From Clostridia bacterium (lineage in GTDB: Bacteria; Bacillota; Clostridia; Christensenellales; Aristaeellaceae), in NCBI GenBank assembly GCA_017543905.1, contig JAFYFC010000002.1, positions 50,958 to 114,957 on the forward strand: 64,000 nt of DNA. The letters run 5' to 3'. Both the position numbers and the translations under genes were made by a program. Under the pieces are notes generated by a model, which saw only the letters and a program-made list of their open reading frames with translations, did no database searches and was not told where the DNA came from. Shown here piece after piece: positions 7,501 through 17,010 of the stretch. Positions within the stretch are counted from its first letter, which is position 1; the number at the start of each line of letters is the position of its first letter.

Positions 7501-8567
7501 GGCTGAAGTGCCTCCTTCTTTTGTGTCGTGTCGTCGTCCTGTATAAGACCGGACTTCTTCTCTCTGAATTCAAGATACTTGTTGATGCCGAAGCTGGTGG
7601 CAATAGTCCATACGTTTACGAACACCCAGTAGATGGCGAACGCGGCGGTGGAGCTTAAGCAGATCCATACCGAGAAAATCGGGAAGAACCACTTCATGAA
7701 CTTGCCTGTGCCGCCCTTCTGATTATTGGCACTGGGCGTGTCCGCCGGCGTGGGCTGCAGCTTAGTTGAGAGTATCTGGCTTGCGCCCGCGAGTATCGGC
7801 AGCACGTAGTAACCGTTTACGTAGCCCCAGTTCGTCGGTATCTTGAGGGAAACGATGTTGAATATGATCGGGATCGTCCTGTAGCTGCAGTAGCTGCTTA
7901 TCGCGCCGTCTACCGCATTTGCAAGCTCCGTGTTGTCAAGATAGGCCTTGAGCAGCGCCTGTACGCTCGCATCCAGACCGACCTTGTTTATGTACTGATT
8001 GTACGTCGTGGTAAACTCGCTGAGCGTGGGTATGATGGCTTTGCTTATGTTGTCCGCCTGAAATACGCTCTTTACCCACAGCCAGGGCTGCGTATCGCCA
8101 AAGCTCATCGTGCCCGCGCGAAGCTGCTCGAGCACGGCGGCGACCGCTTCGCTGTCGTATGCGAGCAGCGCTTCACCGGCCTGGTTCTCGGTAAGGTTAA
8201 GCTTGATCCACTCGTACATCTGCATCATCTGCATGCGCGCAGCCACATTTCTCATCGCGGCGAACATTATGTAGAGTATGGGCAGCTGTATGAGCATAGG
8301 CAGGCAGCCTGCAAGCGGATTGACCTTGTTCTTCTTGTACAGCTCCTGCGTTTTGCGGTTAAGCTTTTCCTGGTCGTTTTTATAACGCTCCTTCAGCTTT
8401 TCGAGCTGCGGATTGAGAGCGCTCATCGCGCGCATCGAGCGGCGGCTCTTTACATCCAGCGGCAGCAGGCAGACCTTTACTATTACAGTAAACACGACCA
8501 CTGCCCAGCCGTAATTGCCTACCCAGCTGAAAACCCAGTCGAGTATGCTGACAAACCAATTAGTCAT
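7497..8567 (-). CDS. yidC: YidC/Oxa1/SpoIIIJ membrane protein insertase
   Basis: 356 residues from the ATG at 8567, which overlaps the end of yidD. The protein inserts membrane proteins alone or with SecYEG. Five membrane segments are visible (about 10-37, 87-107, 228-270 region, 292-312, 312-330). The cytoplasmic hairpin NPQLEKLKERYKNDQEKLNR follows segment 1 as usual. The hydrophilic groove position normally held by Arg in segment 1 appears to be Lys31 (FTVIVKVCLLPL). The loop between segments 2 and 3 (about 115-228) is long, an external Clostridia-type expansion. No lipoprotein signal is present. The gene sits between yidD and jag in a standard operon. Confidence 0.95.
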   Translation of the reverse strand: MTNWFVSILDWVFSWVGNYGWAVVVFTVIVKVCLLPLDVKSRRSMRAMSALNPQLEKLKERYKNDQEKLNRKTQELYKKNKVNPLAGCLPMLIQLPILYIMFAAMRNVAARMQMMQMYEWIKLNLTENQAGEALLAYDSEAVAAVLEQLRAGTMSFGDTQPWLWVKSVFQADNISKAIIPTLSEFTTTYNQYINKVGLDASVQALLKAYLDNTELANAVDGAISSYCSYRTIPIIFNIVSLKIPTNWGYVNGYYVLPILAGASQILSTKLQPTPADTPSANNQKGGTGKFMKWFFPIFSVWICLSSTAAFAIYWVFVNVWTIATSFGINKYLEFREKKSGLIQDDDTTQKKEALQP

Positions 8568-8815
8568 CGTATTCCTCCGCGAGTGGGATCTGGGACGGGG
8601 TCGTACCCGCCCTTGCAAAAGGGGTTGCAGCGAAGCACTCGTTTCGCGGCCATTACGCCTCCACTGCACGCGCCGAAGCGCTGTATAGCCTGCGCGGCAT
8701 ACTCGGAGCAGGTGGGCGTAAAGCGGCATGCGCCCGGCAGATACGGGCTCACAGCGCCTTTGTAAAACCTTATAAGCGAAAGCGCCGAACGGGCGGGCAG
8801 CTGTTTAAGCTTCAT
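8564..8815 (-). CDS. yidD: YidD membrane protein insertion efficiency factor
   Basis: 83 residues with the family signature FYKGAVSPYLPGACRFTPTC, then CSEYAAQAI and RCNPFCKGGYDPVP. YidD is a small membrane-associated helper of YidC-dependent insertion. Its gene lies between rnpA and yidC, overlapping rnpA by 11 bases and yidC by 4, which is the conserved arrangement. Confidence 0.96.
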   Translation of the reverse strand: MKLKQLPARSALSLIRFYKGAVSPYLPGACRFTPTCSEYAAQAIQRFGACSGGVMAAKRVLRCNPFCKGGYDPVPDPTRGGIR

Positions 8816-9194
8816 TGCCGTCCGTTCCGCCGCTCATGCGCCTGAACAAATCCGCGCGCTTCAACAGCCCGCGCATGTCGGCGGTAAGCGTTTCGTGCGG
8901 CGTATCCTTCGCCTGATTTCTGGCTACGAAAACGTACTTGCCTTCCTTAAGTGAAGGTCTGAGCATGCGGAAATCCTCACGGAAAAACCTGCGCAGGCGG
9001 GAACGCACGACCGCGTTTCCGACCTTGGAGGAAACTGAATAGCCTACACGCGTCTCACGCGCAGGCAGATAAATCAAAACCATACACCGCGAGGGATAGC
9101 TCTTGCCCTTGCGGTATACATATTGATAATTCCTGTTTTTTCCCAGAGAATACTCACGCCTGCCGAGACGGTAGGGATGGCGCGTGCTTATCAC
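8805..9194 (-). CDS. rnpA: Ribonuclease P protein component
   Basis: 129 residues. The basic protein subunit of RNase P, which helps the catalytic RNA mature tRNA 5' ends. Family features are [39 protein letters not shown] (the RNR-type basic motif) and [17 protein letters not shown] start at 9194 overlaps the TGA of rpmH, implying translational coupling. Confidence 0.96.
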   Translation of the reverse strand: MISTRHPYRLGRREYSLGKNRNYQYVYRKGKSYPSRCMVLIYLPARETRVGYSVSSKVGNAVVRSRLRRFFREDFRMLRPSLKEGKYVFVARNQAKDTPHETLTADMRGLLKRADLFRRMSGGTDGNEA

Positions 9195-9328
9195 ACGGTC
9201 AGGCGCTTGCGTCCGCGGTCACGGCGTCTTTCAAGCACGTTGCGGCCGGCCTTGGTCTTCATGCGCGAGCGGAAGCCGTGCACCTTGGACCTCTGGCGTT
9301 TCTTGGGCTGGAATGTTCTTTTGGACAT
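9191..9328 (-). CDS. rpmH: 50S ribosomal protein L34
   Basis: A 45-residue protein beginning [19 protein letters not shown] and ending [12 protein letters not shown], which is a full-length L34. It is too small for an ordinary gene-length cutoff but is unmistakable. It is the first gene of the rpmH-rnpA-yidD-yidC-jag operon; GGAAG lies upstream of the ATG at 9328. Confidence 0.98.
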   Translation of the reverse strand: MSKRTFQPKKRQRSKVHGFRSRMKTKAGRNVLERRRDRGRKRLTV

Positions 9329-9367
9329 GAGTATGCTTCCTTTCTTTTGATTTCGCCCTGTGGGCGC

Positions 9368-9452
9368 TGCGGCAAATATGCCTCTTGCCGCACTCCGGCT
9401 GTGTGTAACCGGTTATATTTGTATCATCCGCAGAAACCCGCATTGTCTGCGG
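9368..9452 (-). promoter_or_regulatory. Structured 5' leader of the rpmH operon
   Basis: The predicted transcript has a leader of about 145 bases. Two stable hairpins are visible: CCGCAG/CTGCGG (9428-9433 with 9447-9452) and TGCGGCAA/TTGCCGCA (9368-9375 with 9385-9392). They may slow or regulate translation of L34. No known riboswitch matches. Confidence 0.4.
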
Positions 9453-9482
9453 ACGGGCATTTCTCGTAAGCGCAACTATATT

Positions 9483-9511
9483 AGTATACTTTTATCTTTT
9501 AATTATGTCAA
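9483..9511 (-). promoter_or_regulatory. Promoter of the rpmH-rnpA-yidD-yidC-jag operon
   Basis: TTGACA (9511-9506), a 17-bp AT-rich spacer and TATACT (9488-9483) on the minus strand. This is a near-consensus sigma-A promoter. Confidence 0.88.
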
Positions 9512-9559
9512 GGCGTGTGCGCACGTTCGGCATAATTTTACGATTGCTGCGAATTCGCG

Positions 9560-10396
9560 TTATCTTGCCCAGATATGCGCGTAATCGTTTATGATTATAA
9601 GCGCCGCGAGCAGCAGCAGATACAGCGAAAACCATTTGAGCCTGGCCTTTTTTATAAGGTGCAGCATCAGCTTGATCGCAAGCAGTCCCGCTATAAACGC
9701 AGCCGCGACGCCCGCGATCAGCATCGGCGCCTTGCCCGCGAAAACGCTTGTGAGCTCGGCGTTTTTGAGTATATCGTGACCGTCCAGCACCGCCGCGCCG
9801 AGTATCGCGGGGATAGACATCAGAAATGAGAAATCCGCGGTGCTTTTCTGATTAAGGCCGCTTGCAAGCCCGCCGGTGATCGTAGAGCCGCTGCGCGACA
9901 CTCCGGCGAACGTACCTACGCACTGCATGAGCCCCATGCACAGCGCGTCTTTGAATGTAACGTGCTTGTGCGTGGCTTTGGCGAGCCTGCGGTTTCTCGC
10001 TATGCCGTCCGCAAGCAGCAACAGCACCGCTGTCAGCAAAAATGCCCACGGCAGCAGCGTACGCGCGCAGGAGTCGATAAGCTCGTCCCAGCCCGTCGCC
10101 TTCAGCACGAGCGCGTATGCGACCGTAGGCAGCGTCGCGACGATCAGCCATTTGAGGTCGCCCTTTACGGGATGCGCAAGCATTTGTATGAGCTGCCTGA
10201 TATAAACTATGCATACCGCCAAAAGCGTGCCCAGATGCAGCATCACCGTAAACGCGCCCAGCGCCTCGCCCTCGAGCTCCAGGCCGAAAATCTCGCTCAG
10301 CAGCATTATATGACCGGACGACGATACGGGCAGAAACTCCGTAAGCCCCTGAAATATGCCTATGAGTATCGATTTGATATAGCTTAATCCTTCCAC
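9560..10396 (-). CDS. uppP: Undecaprenyl-diphosphate phosphatase (BacA/UppP)
   Basis: 278 residues with about eight membrane segments. The two catalytic motifs are present: QGLTEFLPVSSSGH near residue 15 and GVSRSGSTITGG near 165. The enzyme dephosphorylates undecaprenyl diphosphate to recycle the lipid carrier for peptidoglycan, and gives bacitracin tolerance. A GTG start at 10396 has GGAGGAG upstream. That site follows the leuS terminator directly, so expression must come from read-through or from a promoter inside leuS. Confidence 0.95.
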   Translation of the reverse strand: MEGLSYIKSILIGIFQGLTEFLPVSSSGHIMLLSEIFGLELEGEALGAFTVMLHLGTLLAVCIVYIRQLIQMLAHPVKGDLKWLIVATLPTVAYALVLKATGWDELIDSCARTLLPWAFLLTAVLLLLADGIARNRRLAKATHKHVTFKDALCMGLMQCVGTFAGVSRSGSTITGGLASGLNQKSTADFSFLMSIPAILGAAVLDGHDILKNAELTSVFAGKAPMLIAGVAAAFIAGLLAIKLMLHLIKKARLKWFSLYLLLLAALIIINDYAHIWAR

Positions 10397-10413
10397 TGGC
10401 TAACTCCTCCCGC

Positions 10414-10444
10414 AAAAAACCGGCGCGGTATGCTCCCGCGCCGG
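10414..10444 (-). terminator. Intrinsic terminator of leuS, just upstream of uppP
   Basis: CCGGCGCGG (10420-10428) pairs with CCGCGCCGG (10436-10444) and is followed by six T residues on the minus strand. It lies only eight bases past the leuS stop, and the uppP ribosome binding site follows immediately. Confidence 0.85.
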
Positions 10445-10451
10445 GAAAGCC

Positions 10452-12866
<2,415 letters not shown>

Positions 12867-12890
12867 ATTCGCATTCTCCTATCTGTAAAT

Positions 12891-12925
12891 AAAAAAGAAT
12901 CCGACATACGAAGAGACGCGGATTC
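12891..12925 (-). terminator. T-box attenuator terminator
   Basis: GAATCCG (12925-12919 on the minus strand) pairs with CGGATTC (12903-12897) and is followed by TTTTTT (12896-12891). The bases just 5' of this stem belong to the T-box core, so the two structures are mutually exclusive. Confidence 0.88.
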
Positions 12926-13098
12926 GCCGCGCGGTACCACTCTTCCTGATTCCTGTCAGAATCCCCTCAAACGCATTCTAACGGCTGCCGCCGCCCGTAT
13001 GGGACGCTCCGAAACGAGTTCGTCCGCCTGCGCCGCCTGCTCACACCCGCCGCAGGCTCTCTGAAGGCGCGCAGCAAAACTACTGCTTTTCATCAACG
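12891..13098 (-). ncRNA. T-box riboswitch leader of leuS
   Basis: The minus strand contains the T-box core AGTGGTACCGCGCG (12941-12928), whose GGTACC end region pairs with an uncharged tRNA acceptor. Upstream, the stem GGACG...CGTCC encloses a loop with AACTCG, placing a CTC leucine specifier codon at 13018-13016. The leader continues into a terminator at 12891-12925, giving the usual terminator/antiterminator choice. Stem I detail was read by eye only. Confidence 0.9.
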
Positions 13099-13105
13099 CC
13101 CATCT

Positions 13106-13133
13106 ATTATATCATTTTTTCGTAAAAATGCAA
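13106..13133 (-). promoter_or_regulatory. Promoter of the leuS T-box transcript
   Basis: TTGCAT (13133-13128), a 16-bp spacer and TATAAT (13111-13106) on the minus strand, just upstream of the T-box leader. Confidence 0.75.
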
Positions 13134-13167
13134 GAATTTTGCCGAATATTCACATTAAGAAGTGGTC

Positions 13168-13207
13168 AAAAGCCGCTAAACGGCCTGCCGCGCAGCGTTT
13201 AGCGGCT
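13168..13207. terminator. Intrinsic terminator beside the YD-repeat remnant
   Basis: AGCCGCTAAAC (13171-13181) pairs with GTTTAGCGGCT (13197-13207); the stem is flanked by AAA on one side and TTTTT on the other, so it could act on either strand. On the minus strand it follows the lipoprotein gene and the remnant. Confidence 0.75.
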
Positions 13208-13343
13208 TTTTCGTATGTATACTTCGGTGCTGTCTCATTGTCGTGAGTATGCCCGTTACTCTGTCGAAGTCGTCGTAGGTATACTTTACCTTCCCGTAGT
13301 TCCCGTACTGCACTTCCTCCAGCTGCTTCTTCACCAGGTATAA
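13176..13343 (-). pseudogene. Remnant of a YD/RHS-repeat protein gene
   Basis: An open stretch on the minus strand without a start codon encodes KKQLEEVQYGNYGKVKYTYD and then DDFDRVTGI. This is the YD-repeat signature (Y-G-N-G...Y-x-Y-D-x-x-x-R-V-x-x-I) of RHS/wall-associated polymorphic toxins. After about 30 residues the similarity stops and the frame soon ends. It overlaps the end of the preceding lipoprotein gene by about 13 bases. Only one repeat is left, so it is a fossil, not a functional gene. Confidence 0.7.
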
Positions 13344-13873
13344 TCAGTAGACATGGTTAATCGACTCGCCGTTGCTGTTATATGATAATATACACCCGTA
13401 ACACCAGAATCACGGAATGACATTTCGATTTCATATTCTCCTTGATATTTCACATCATCACTTTTCTTAAGCCATGCTTGTTTTTCATATACTGATTCAA
13501 TCAATGCGACATACTCCCGGTATTTTTCTTTAACCTTCTCAAAATCGTCCATCTCCATCATCATATAAACTTCAGCTAATTGATTACCGCCAAGAAAGTA
13601 AAAGGATATGGTGCTTTTGACACCAAGTATATCTGTTTCAACTTGGTAGTATGTTTCATTCTGCTCTTCCAGCTCGCGCGGAGTACCTAAATTCAAATGC
13701 ATTTTTCTGCTGACGACAAACGGGCAGTCCCTAAAGTGAATATTATAACCGTTAATGAGGGCGATTGTTGGCCCTCTCCTTATCATATAGCATCCGCAAA
13801 CTGCCGATATGAGCAGTATCAAGCACGAAAAACAGGCAATAATGCGTTTCAAGTTGCTGCTCAAGATTTTCAC
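13331..13873 (-). CDS. Putative lipoprotein, possible orphan immunity protein
   Basis: 180 residues. The N-terminus has a lipoprotein signal (LKRIIACFSCLILLISAVCG, with Cys in a lipobox-like ISAVCG, then a second Cys). The rest is a soluble domain rich in Tyr, Met and Glu, with no motif I recognise. Its DNA is clearly more AT-rich than its neighbours, which points to transfer. It lies directly before an RHS/YD-repeat remnant on the same strand, the arrangement of immunity genes in displaced toxin-immunity cassettes. The immunity role is an inference from context; the toxin gene is not here. Confidence 0.6.
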   Translation of the reverse strand: MKILSSNLKRIIACFSCLILLISAVCGCYMIRRGPTIALINGYNIHFRDCPFVVSRKMHLNLGTPRELEEQNETYYQVETDILGVKSTISFYFLGGNQLAEVYMMMEMDDFEKVKEKYREYVALIESVYEKQAWLKKSDDVKYQGEYEIEMSFRDSGVTGVYYHITATASRLTMSTDYTW

Positions 13874-13930
13874 CTACTTCTGAAGAAAGATTGGTTAAAC
13901 ATCATCTTAAAAATCTCATTCCATATTGAA

Positions 13931-13953
13931 CGGGGGCTGCACCGCAGCCCCCG
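13931..13953 (-). terminator. Terminator-like hairpin after the SDR gene
   Basis: CGGGGGCTGC (13931-13940) pairs with GCAGCCCCCG (13944-13953) across a 3-base loop, seven bases past the SDR stop. The T tract on the minus strand is poor. Confidence 0.6.
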
Positions 13954-13959
13954 CCCCGT

Positions 13960-14745
13960 TTATTTCGGCTGTTTGCCAATTGATGCGAGTATGCCGCCGT
14001 CCACATAGAGCACATGACCGTTTACGAAATTGCTCGCGTCGGAAGCGAGGAATACCGCCGGGCCCATAAGATCGTTCGTGGTGCCCCAGCGCGCGGCGGG
14101 CGTCTTGCCGATAATGAAGTTGTTGAACGGATGCCCCTCGACTCTGAGCGGCGCGGTCTGCGGGGTCTCGATGTAGCCCGGGCCGATGCCGTTGCACTGT
14201 ATGTTGTATTCGCCGTATTCCGCGCAGATATTGCGGGTCAGCATTTTAAGCCCGCCCTTCGCGCTCGCATACGCGCTCACGGTCTCGCGTCCGAGCTCGC
14301 TCATCATTGAGCAGATGTTTATTATCTTGCCGTGTCCCTTCTTTATCATGCTTGGTATGACCGCTTTGGAGCAGATAAACGGCGCGTTCAGGTCTACGTC
14401 TATGACCTTTCTGAATTCCGCCGCGCTCATCTCGCACATCGGTATGCGGCGGATGATGCCCGCGTTGTTCACGAGTATGTCTATCACGCCGACCTCCGCC
14501 TCGATCCTTTTTACCAGCGCGAGCACCGCGTCCTCGTCCGTGACGTCGCACACGTAGCCGTGCGCGGGTATGCCCGCTTCCTCGTAGGCGGCCAGTCCCT
14601 TGTTCACGAGCTCCTGATTGATGTCGTTAAATACGATAGTCGCGCCCGCCTGATGGTACGCAGTCGCGATGGCAAAGCCTATGCCGTAGGACGCGCCGGT
14701 TATCCACGCGATTTTCCCCTTGAGCGAAAAGGTATCAAGTATCAT
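13960..14745 (-). CDS. Short-chain dehydrogenase, gluconate 5-dehydrogenase-like
   Basis: 261 residues from the ATG at 14745, with AGGAGGG upstream. Rossmann motif GASYGIG (near 17-23), NNAG (near 91), catalytic Ser in NICSMMSELGRETVSAY and the Y-x3-K pair in YASAKGG are all present. The C-terminus VNGHVLYVDGGILASIG is typical of classical SDRs. Overall pattern (SLKGKIAWITGASYGIG, INVNAAGI-like NNAGIIRRIPMCEM) resembles gluconate 5-dehydrogenase / 2-deoxy-D-gluconate 3-dehydrogenase enzymes. The substrate is not certain: no hexuronate or gluconate genes are next to it. Confidence 0.85.
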   Translation of the reverse strand: MILDTFSLKGKIAWITGASYGIGFAIATAYHQAGATIVFNDINQELVNKGLAAYEEAGIPAHGYVCDVTDEDAVLALVKRIEAEVGVIDILVNNAGIIRRIPMCEMSAAEFRKVIDVDLNAPFICSKAVIPSMIKKGHGKIINICSMMSELGRETVSAYASAKGGLKMLTRNICAEYGEYNIQCNGIGPGYIETPQTAPLRVEGHPFNNFIIGKTPAARWGTTNDLMGPAVFLASDASNFVNGHVLYVDGGILASIGKQPK

Positions 14746-14775
14746 GTAATGTCCCTCCTGTCGGTATTTGTGATT

Positions 14776-14804
14776 ATTGTAGCGCATAAACGTGGATTTG
14801 GCAA
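14776..14804 (-). promoter_or_regulatory. Promoter of the SDR gene
   Basis: TTGCCA (14804-14799), a 17-bp spacer and TACAAT (14781-14776) on the minus strand, about 30 bases upstream of the ATG. Confidence 0.65.
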
Positions 14805-14817
14805 GCAGTTTTTGTGT

Positions 14818-15528
14818 TTATACGGTTATTTCGTCCAGAACCTGTCCGACCTTGCCGCGTATCACCAGCGACGCCCGTCTGTCGGCAGGCGTGGGATCGC
14901 GGTTTATGAGCACGAGCTCGCGCCCGCGGAAATAGTCCAAAAACCCCGCTGCCGGGTAAACCGTAAGAGAGGTGCCGGCCACTATCATAACGTCGGCGTT
15001 CGAGATTTCCCTGAGCGCGCCTCTCACCGTGGCGTCGTCAAGTCCCTCCTCGTACAGCACCACGTCGGGCTTTATTATCCCCCCGCATTCGCAGCGCGGC
15101 ACGTCTTTGGAAGCGAGTATATACTCTGCCGGATAAAATTTGCCGCACTCCATGCAGTAGTTGCGGTGCACGCTGCCGTGCAGCTCGAACACGCTTTTTG
15201 AGCCTGCCTTCTGGTGCAGCCCGTCGATATTCTGAGTGACGACCGCGGCAAGTATGCCCTTTTTCTCGAGCTCCGCCAGCTTTTTGTGGGCCTTGTTGGG
15301 TTTGGCGTCAAGACAGAGCATTTTGTCCCTGTAAAAGCGGAAAAACTCTTTGGGATGCATTTCAAAAAACGAATGCGAGAGTATCGTTTCGGGCGGATAG
15401 GCGTAGGTTTGATTGTACAGCCCGTCCGTGCTCCTGAAATCCGGTATCCCACTCTCTGTGGACACGCCCGCTCCTCCGAAAAACACAAGCCGTTTCGCGC
15501 CTGAAACTATTTCCTGCAAAGTCTTCAT
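14818..15528 (-). CDS. cobB: NAD-dependent protein deacylase (sirtuin, CobB-like)
   Basis: 236 residues. NAD-binding motifs GAGVSTESGIPDFRS (near 20-34) and TQNIDGLHQKAGS (near 97-109), the catalytic His in ELHGSVHRNYC, and four zinc-type Cys (CMEC, CECGG) identify a class U/III-like sirtuin. It removes acyl groups from lysines of cytoplasmic proteins using NAD+. TSLTVYPAAG and LINRDPTPAD are the usual C-terminal NAD-contact segments. The gene is divergent from tilS. Confidence 0.95.
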   Translation of the reverse strand: MKTLQEIVSGAKRLVFFGGAGVSTESGIPDFRSTDGLYNQTYAYPPETILSHSFFEMHPKEFFRFYRDKMLCLDAKPNKAHKKLAELEKKGILAAVVTQNIDGLHQKAGSKSVFELHGSVHRNYCMECGKFYPAEYILASKDVPRCECGGIIKPDVVLYEEGLDDATVRGALREISNADVMIVAGTSLTVYPAAGFLDYFRGRELVLINRDPTPADRRASLVIRGKVGQVLDEITV

Positions 15529-15559
15529 AGCACTGCTCCTCCGATAAGCTTATGCACAT

Positions 15560-15587
15560 ATTATATCCATTTATCGCACGTTGTCAA
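15560..15587 (-). promoter_or_regulatory. Promoter of the sirtuin gene
   Basis: TTGACA (15587-15582), a 16-bp spacer and TATAAT (15565-15560) on the minus strand. Confidence 0.82.
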
Positions 15588-15624
15588 ACACAAACTTAAC
15601 TTTATCTGATGCAGGCATAGGTTT

Positions 15625-16971
15625 ATGCGTGCGCCGTTTATGTGGTATAATCGGGCATACAGAAGTTGCGGGGGCGATCTTACGCTCGATTACAGAACAT
15701 GCACGGAATTCCTGCGCGGCAGGCGCGTACTCTGCGCGGTGAGCGGAGGCGCGGACAGCACCGCGCTTTTGCACATACTGTGCAGGGCGCGTGACGCCGG
15801 TCTGCTTACGCTGTGCGCCGCGCATTTCGAGCACGGCATACGCGGCGATGAGTCCGCCCGCGATATGGAGTTCGTGCGCCGGCTCTGCGCGGAATTGAAC
15901 GTGCCGCTGCAAATCGGGCGCGCGGACGTACCGTCCGAAGCGGCGGCAAACGGCGAAGGGCTGGAAAGCTGCGCGCGCCGTCTGCGTCACGCGTTTCTCG
16001 AGGACGCGCGCGTCAAAGCCGGCGCAGACGTGATCGCGCTTGCGCATCATCTGCGCGATCGCGCCGAAACGGTGCTGATGCATATACTGCGCGGCGGCGG
16101 CATCTCCGGCGCGGCGGCGATGCCCCGCGCAAGCGGGCATATCGTGCGTCCGTTCATAGACGTCGCCCCGCAGGACATACGCGCTTTCCTCACGCAAAAC
16201 GGCCTTGCATGGCGCGAGGACGCCACCAACTTCGTTCCGGACAGCCCGCGCAACGCCCTGCGGCTGAACGTGTTCCCGGCGCTCGGGCAGATCTATCCCG
16301 GGTTCGAGCGGGCACTTTCGCGCTTTTCGGAGATCGCGGCGGAGGACGACGCGTACCTCGAAGCCTGCACCGACGCATACTGCGCGCGCTTTATGCAGCA
16401 GGAATGGGGCATATACATACTGCCGAAGCAGGACGAAGCAGCGCTCGTCCGCCGCGCTTTAAGGCGCGTGATCCCGGAAGCGGATCACCAAAAAATCATG
16501 TCGGCGCTGCGCGCGCGGGGCTTTTGCGATCTCGGAGGCGGCTGCCGTGCCTACGGCGAAGGCGAAAAGGTATACGTGCTCCCGCCCGAACGTGCTTTAG
16601 GATCTGTAGGTCTGAACGTCCGCGGCTGTACGCGTTTTTACGATATATGTGAGATTTCCGCCGAGGAATGCGCCGCAGAGCCGATAAAAATAAACGCTTA
16701 TATACAGACGCTGAACGCAGACGCGCTTTCAGGCGCGTGCGTGCGGCTTAAACAGGACGGCGACTTTATCGCGCCCTTCGGAATGAACGGCAAACGCAAA
16801 TCGCTGGGCGACTATCTGACCGACCGCAAATATCCCCGTCCCCTGCGCGAAAGGCTGCCGCTCGTCGCAAAGGGCAGCGAAATACTCTGGGTGCCGGGCA
16901 TAGGCATAAGCGAGCGCGCAAGAGTCGTGCCTGACGCGCCCGCGCTCAGGCTTACGCTTAAGCCGTACTGA
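15625..16971 (+). CDS. tilS: tRNA(Ile)-lysidine synthetase
   Basis: 448 residues from the first ATG. The PP-loop ATPase motif SGGADS (residues 40-45 in this numbering) and HFEHGIRGDESARD, then ALAHHLRDRAETVLMHILRG, are diagnostic. The C-terminal TilS domain (FGMNGKRKSLGDYL) is present. The enzyme makes lysidine at position 34 of tRNA-Ile(CAU). The start is uncertain: TATAAT at 15646-15651 lies inside the first codons, and no good ribosome binding site precedes ATG 15625 or 15640, so translation could begin further in with an unusual codon near 15680. hpt follows at 39 bases, the classical tilS-hpt pair. Confidence 0.93.
   Translation: MRAPFMWYNRAYRSCGGDLTLDYRTCTEFLRGRRVLCAVSGGADSTALLHILCRARDAGLLTLCAAHFEHGIRGDESARDMEFVRRLCAELNVPLQIGRADVPSEAAANGEGLESCARRLRHAFLEDARVKAGADVIALAHHLRDRAETVLMHILRGGGISGAAAMPRASGHIVRPFIDVAPQDIRAFLTQNGLAWREDATNFVPDSPRNALRLNVFPALGQIYPGFERALSRFSEIAAEDDAYLEACTDAYCARFMQQEWGIYILPKQDEAALVRRALRRVIPEADHQKIMSALRARGFCDLGGGCRAYGEGEKVYVLPPERALGSVGLNVRGCTRFYDICEISAEECAAEPIKINAYIQTLNADALSGACVRLKQDGDFIAPFGMNGKRKSLGDYLTDRKYPRPLRERLPLVAKGSEILWVPGIGISERARVVPDAPALRLTLKPY
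15646..15651 (+). promoter_or_regulatory. Candidate extended -10 of the tilS-hpt promoter
   Basis: TGGTATAAT forms an extended -10 box; the -35 position holds only TTTATG-like bases. If real, the transcript starts near 15657, downstream of both candidate ATG codons of tilS. Confidence 0.45.
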
Positions 16972-17010
16972 CATATCGCAAACAGCTTTAATACAGGAGG
17001 AGCTTCGACG

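Noticed and set aside
9329..9560. Replication origin next to rpmH
   Set aside because: No TTATCCACA-type DnaA boxes or AT-rich unwinding element were found. The region is explained by the rpmH promoter and leader.
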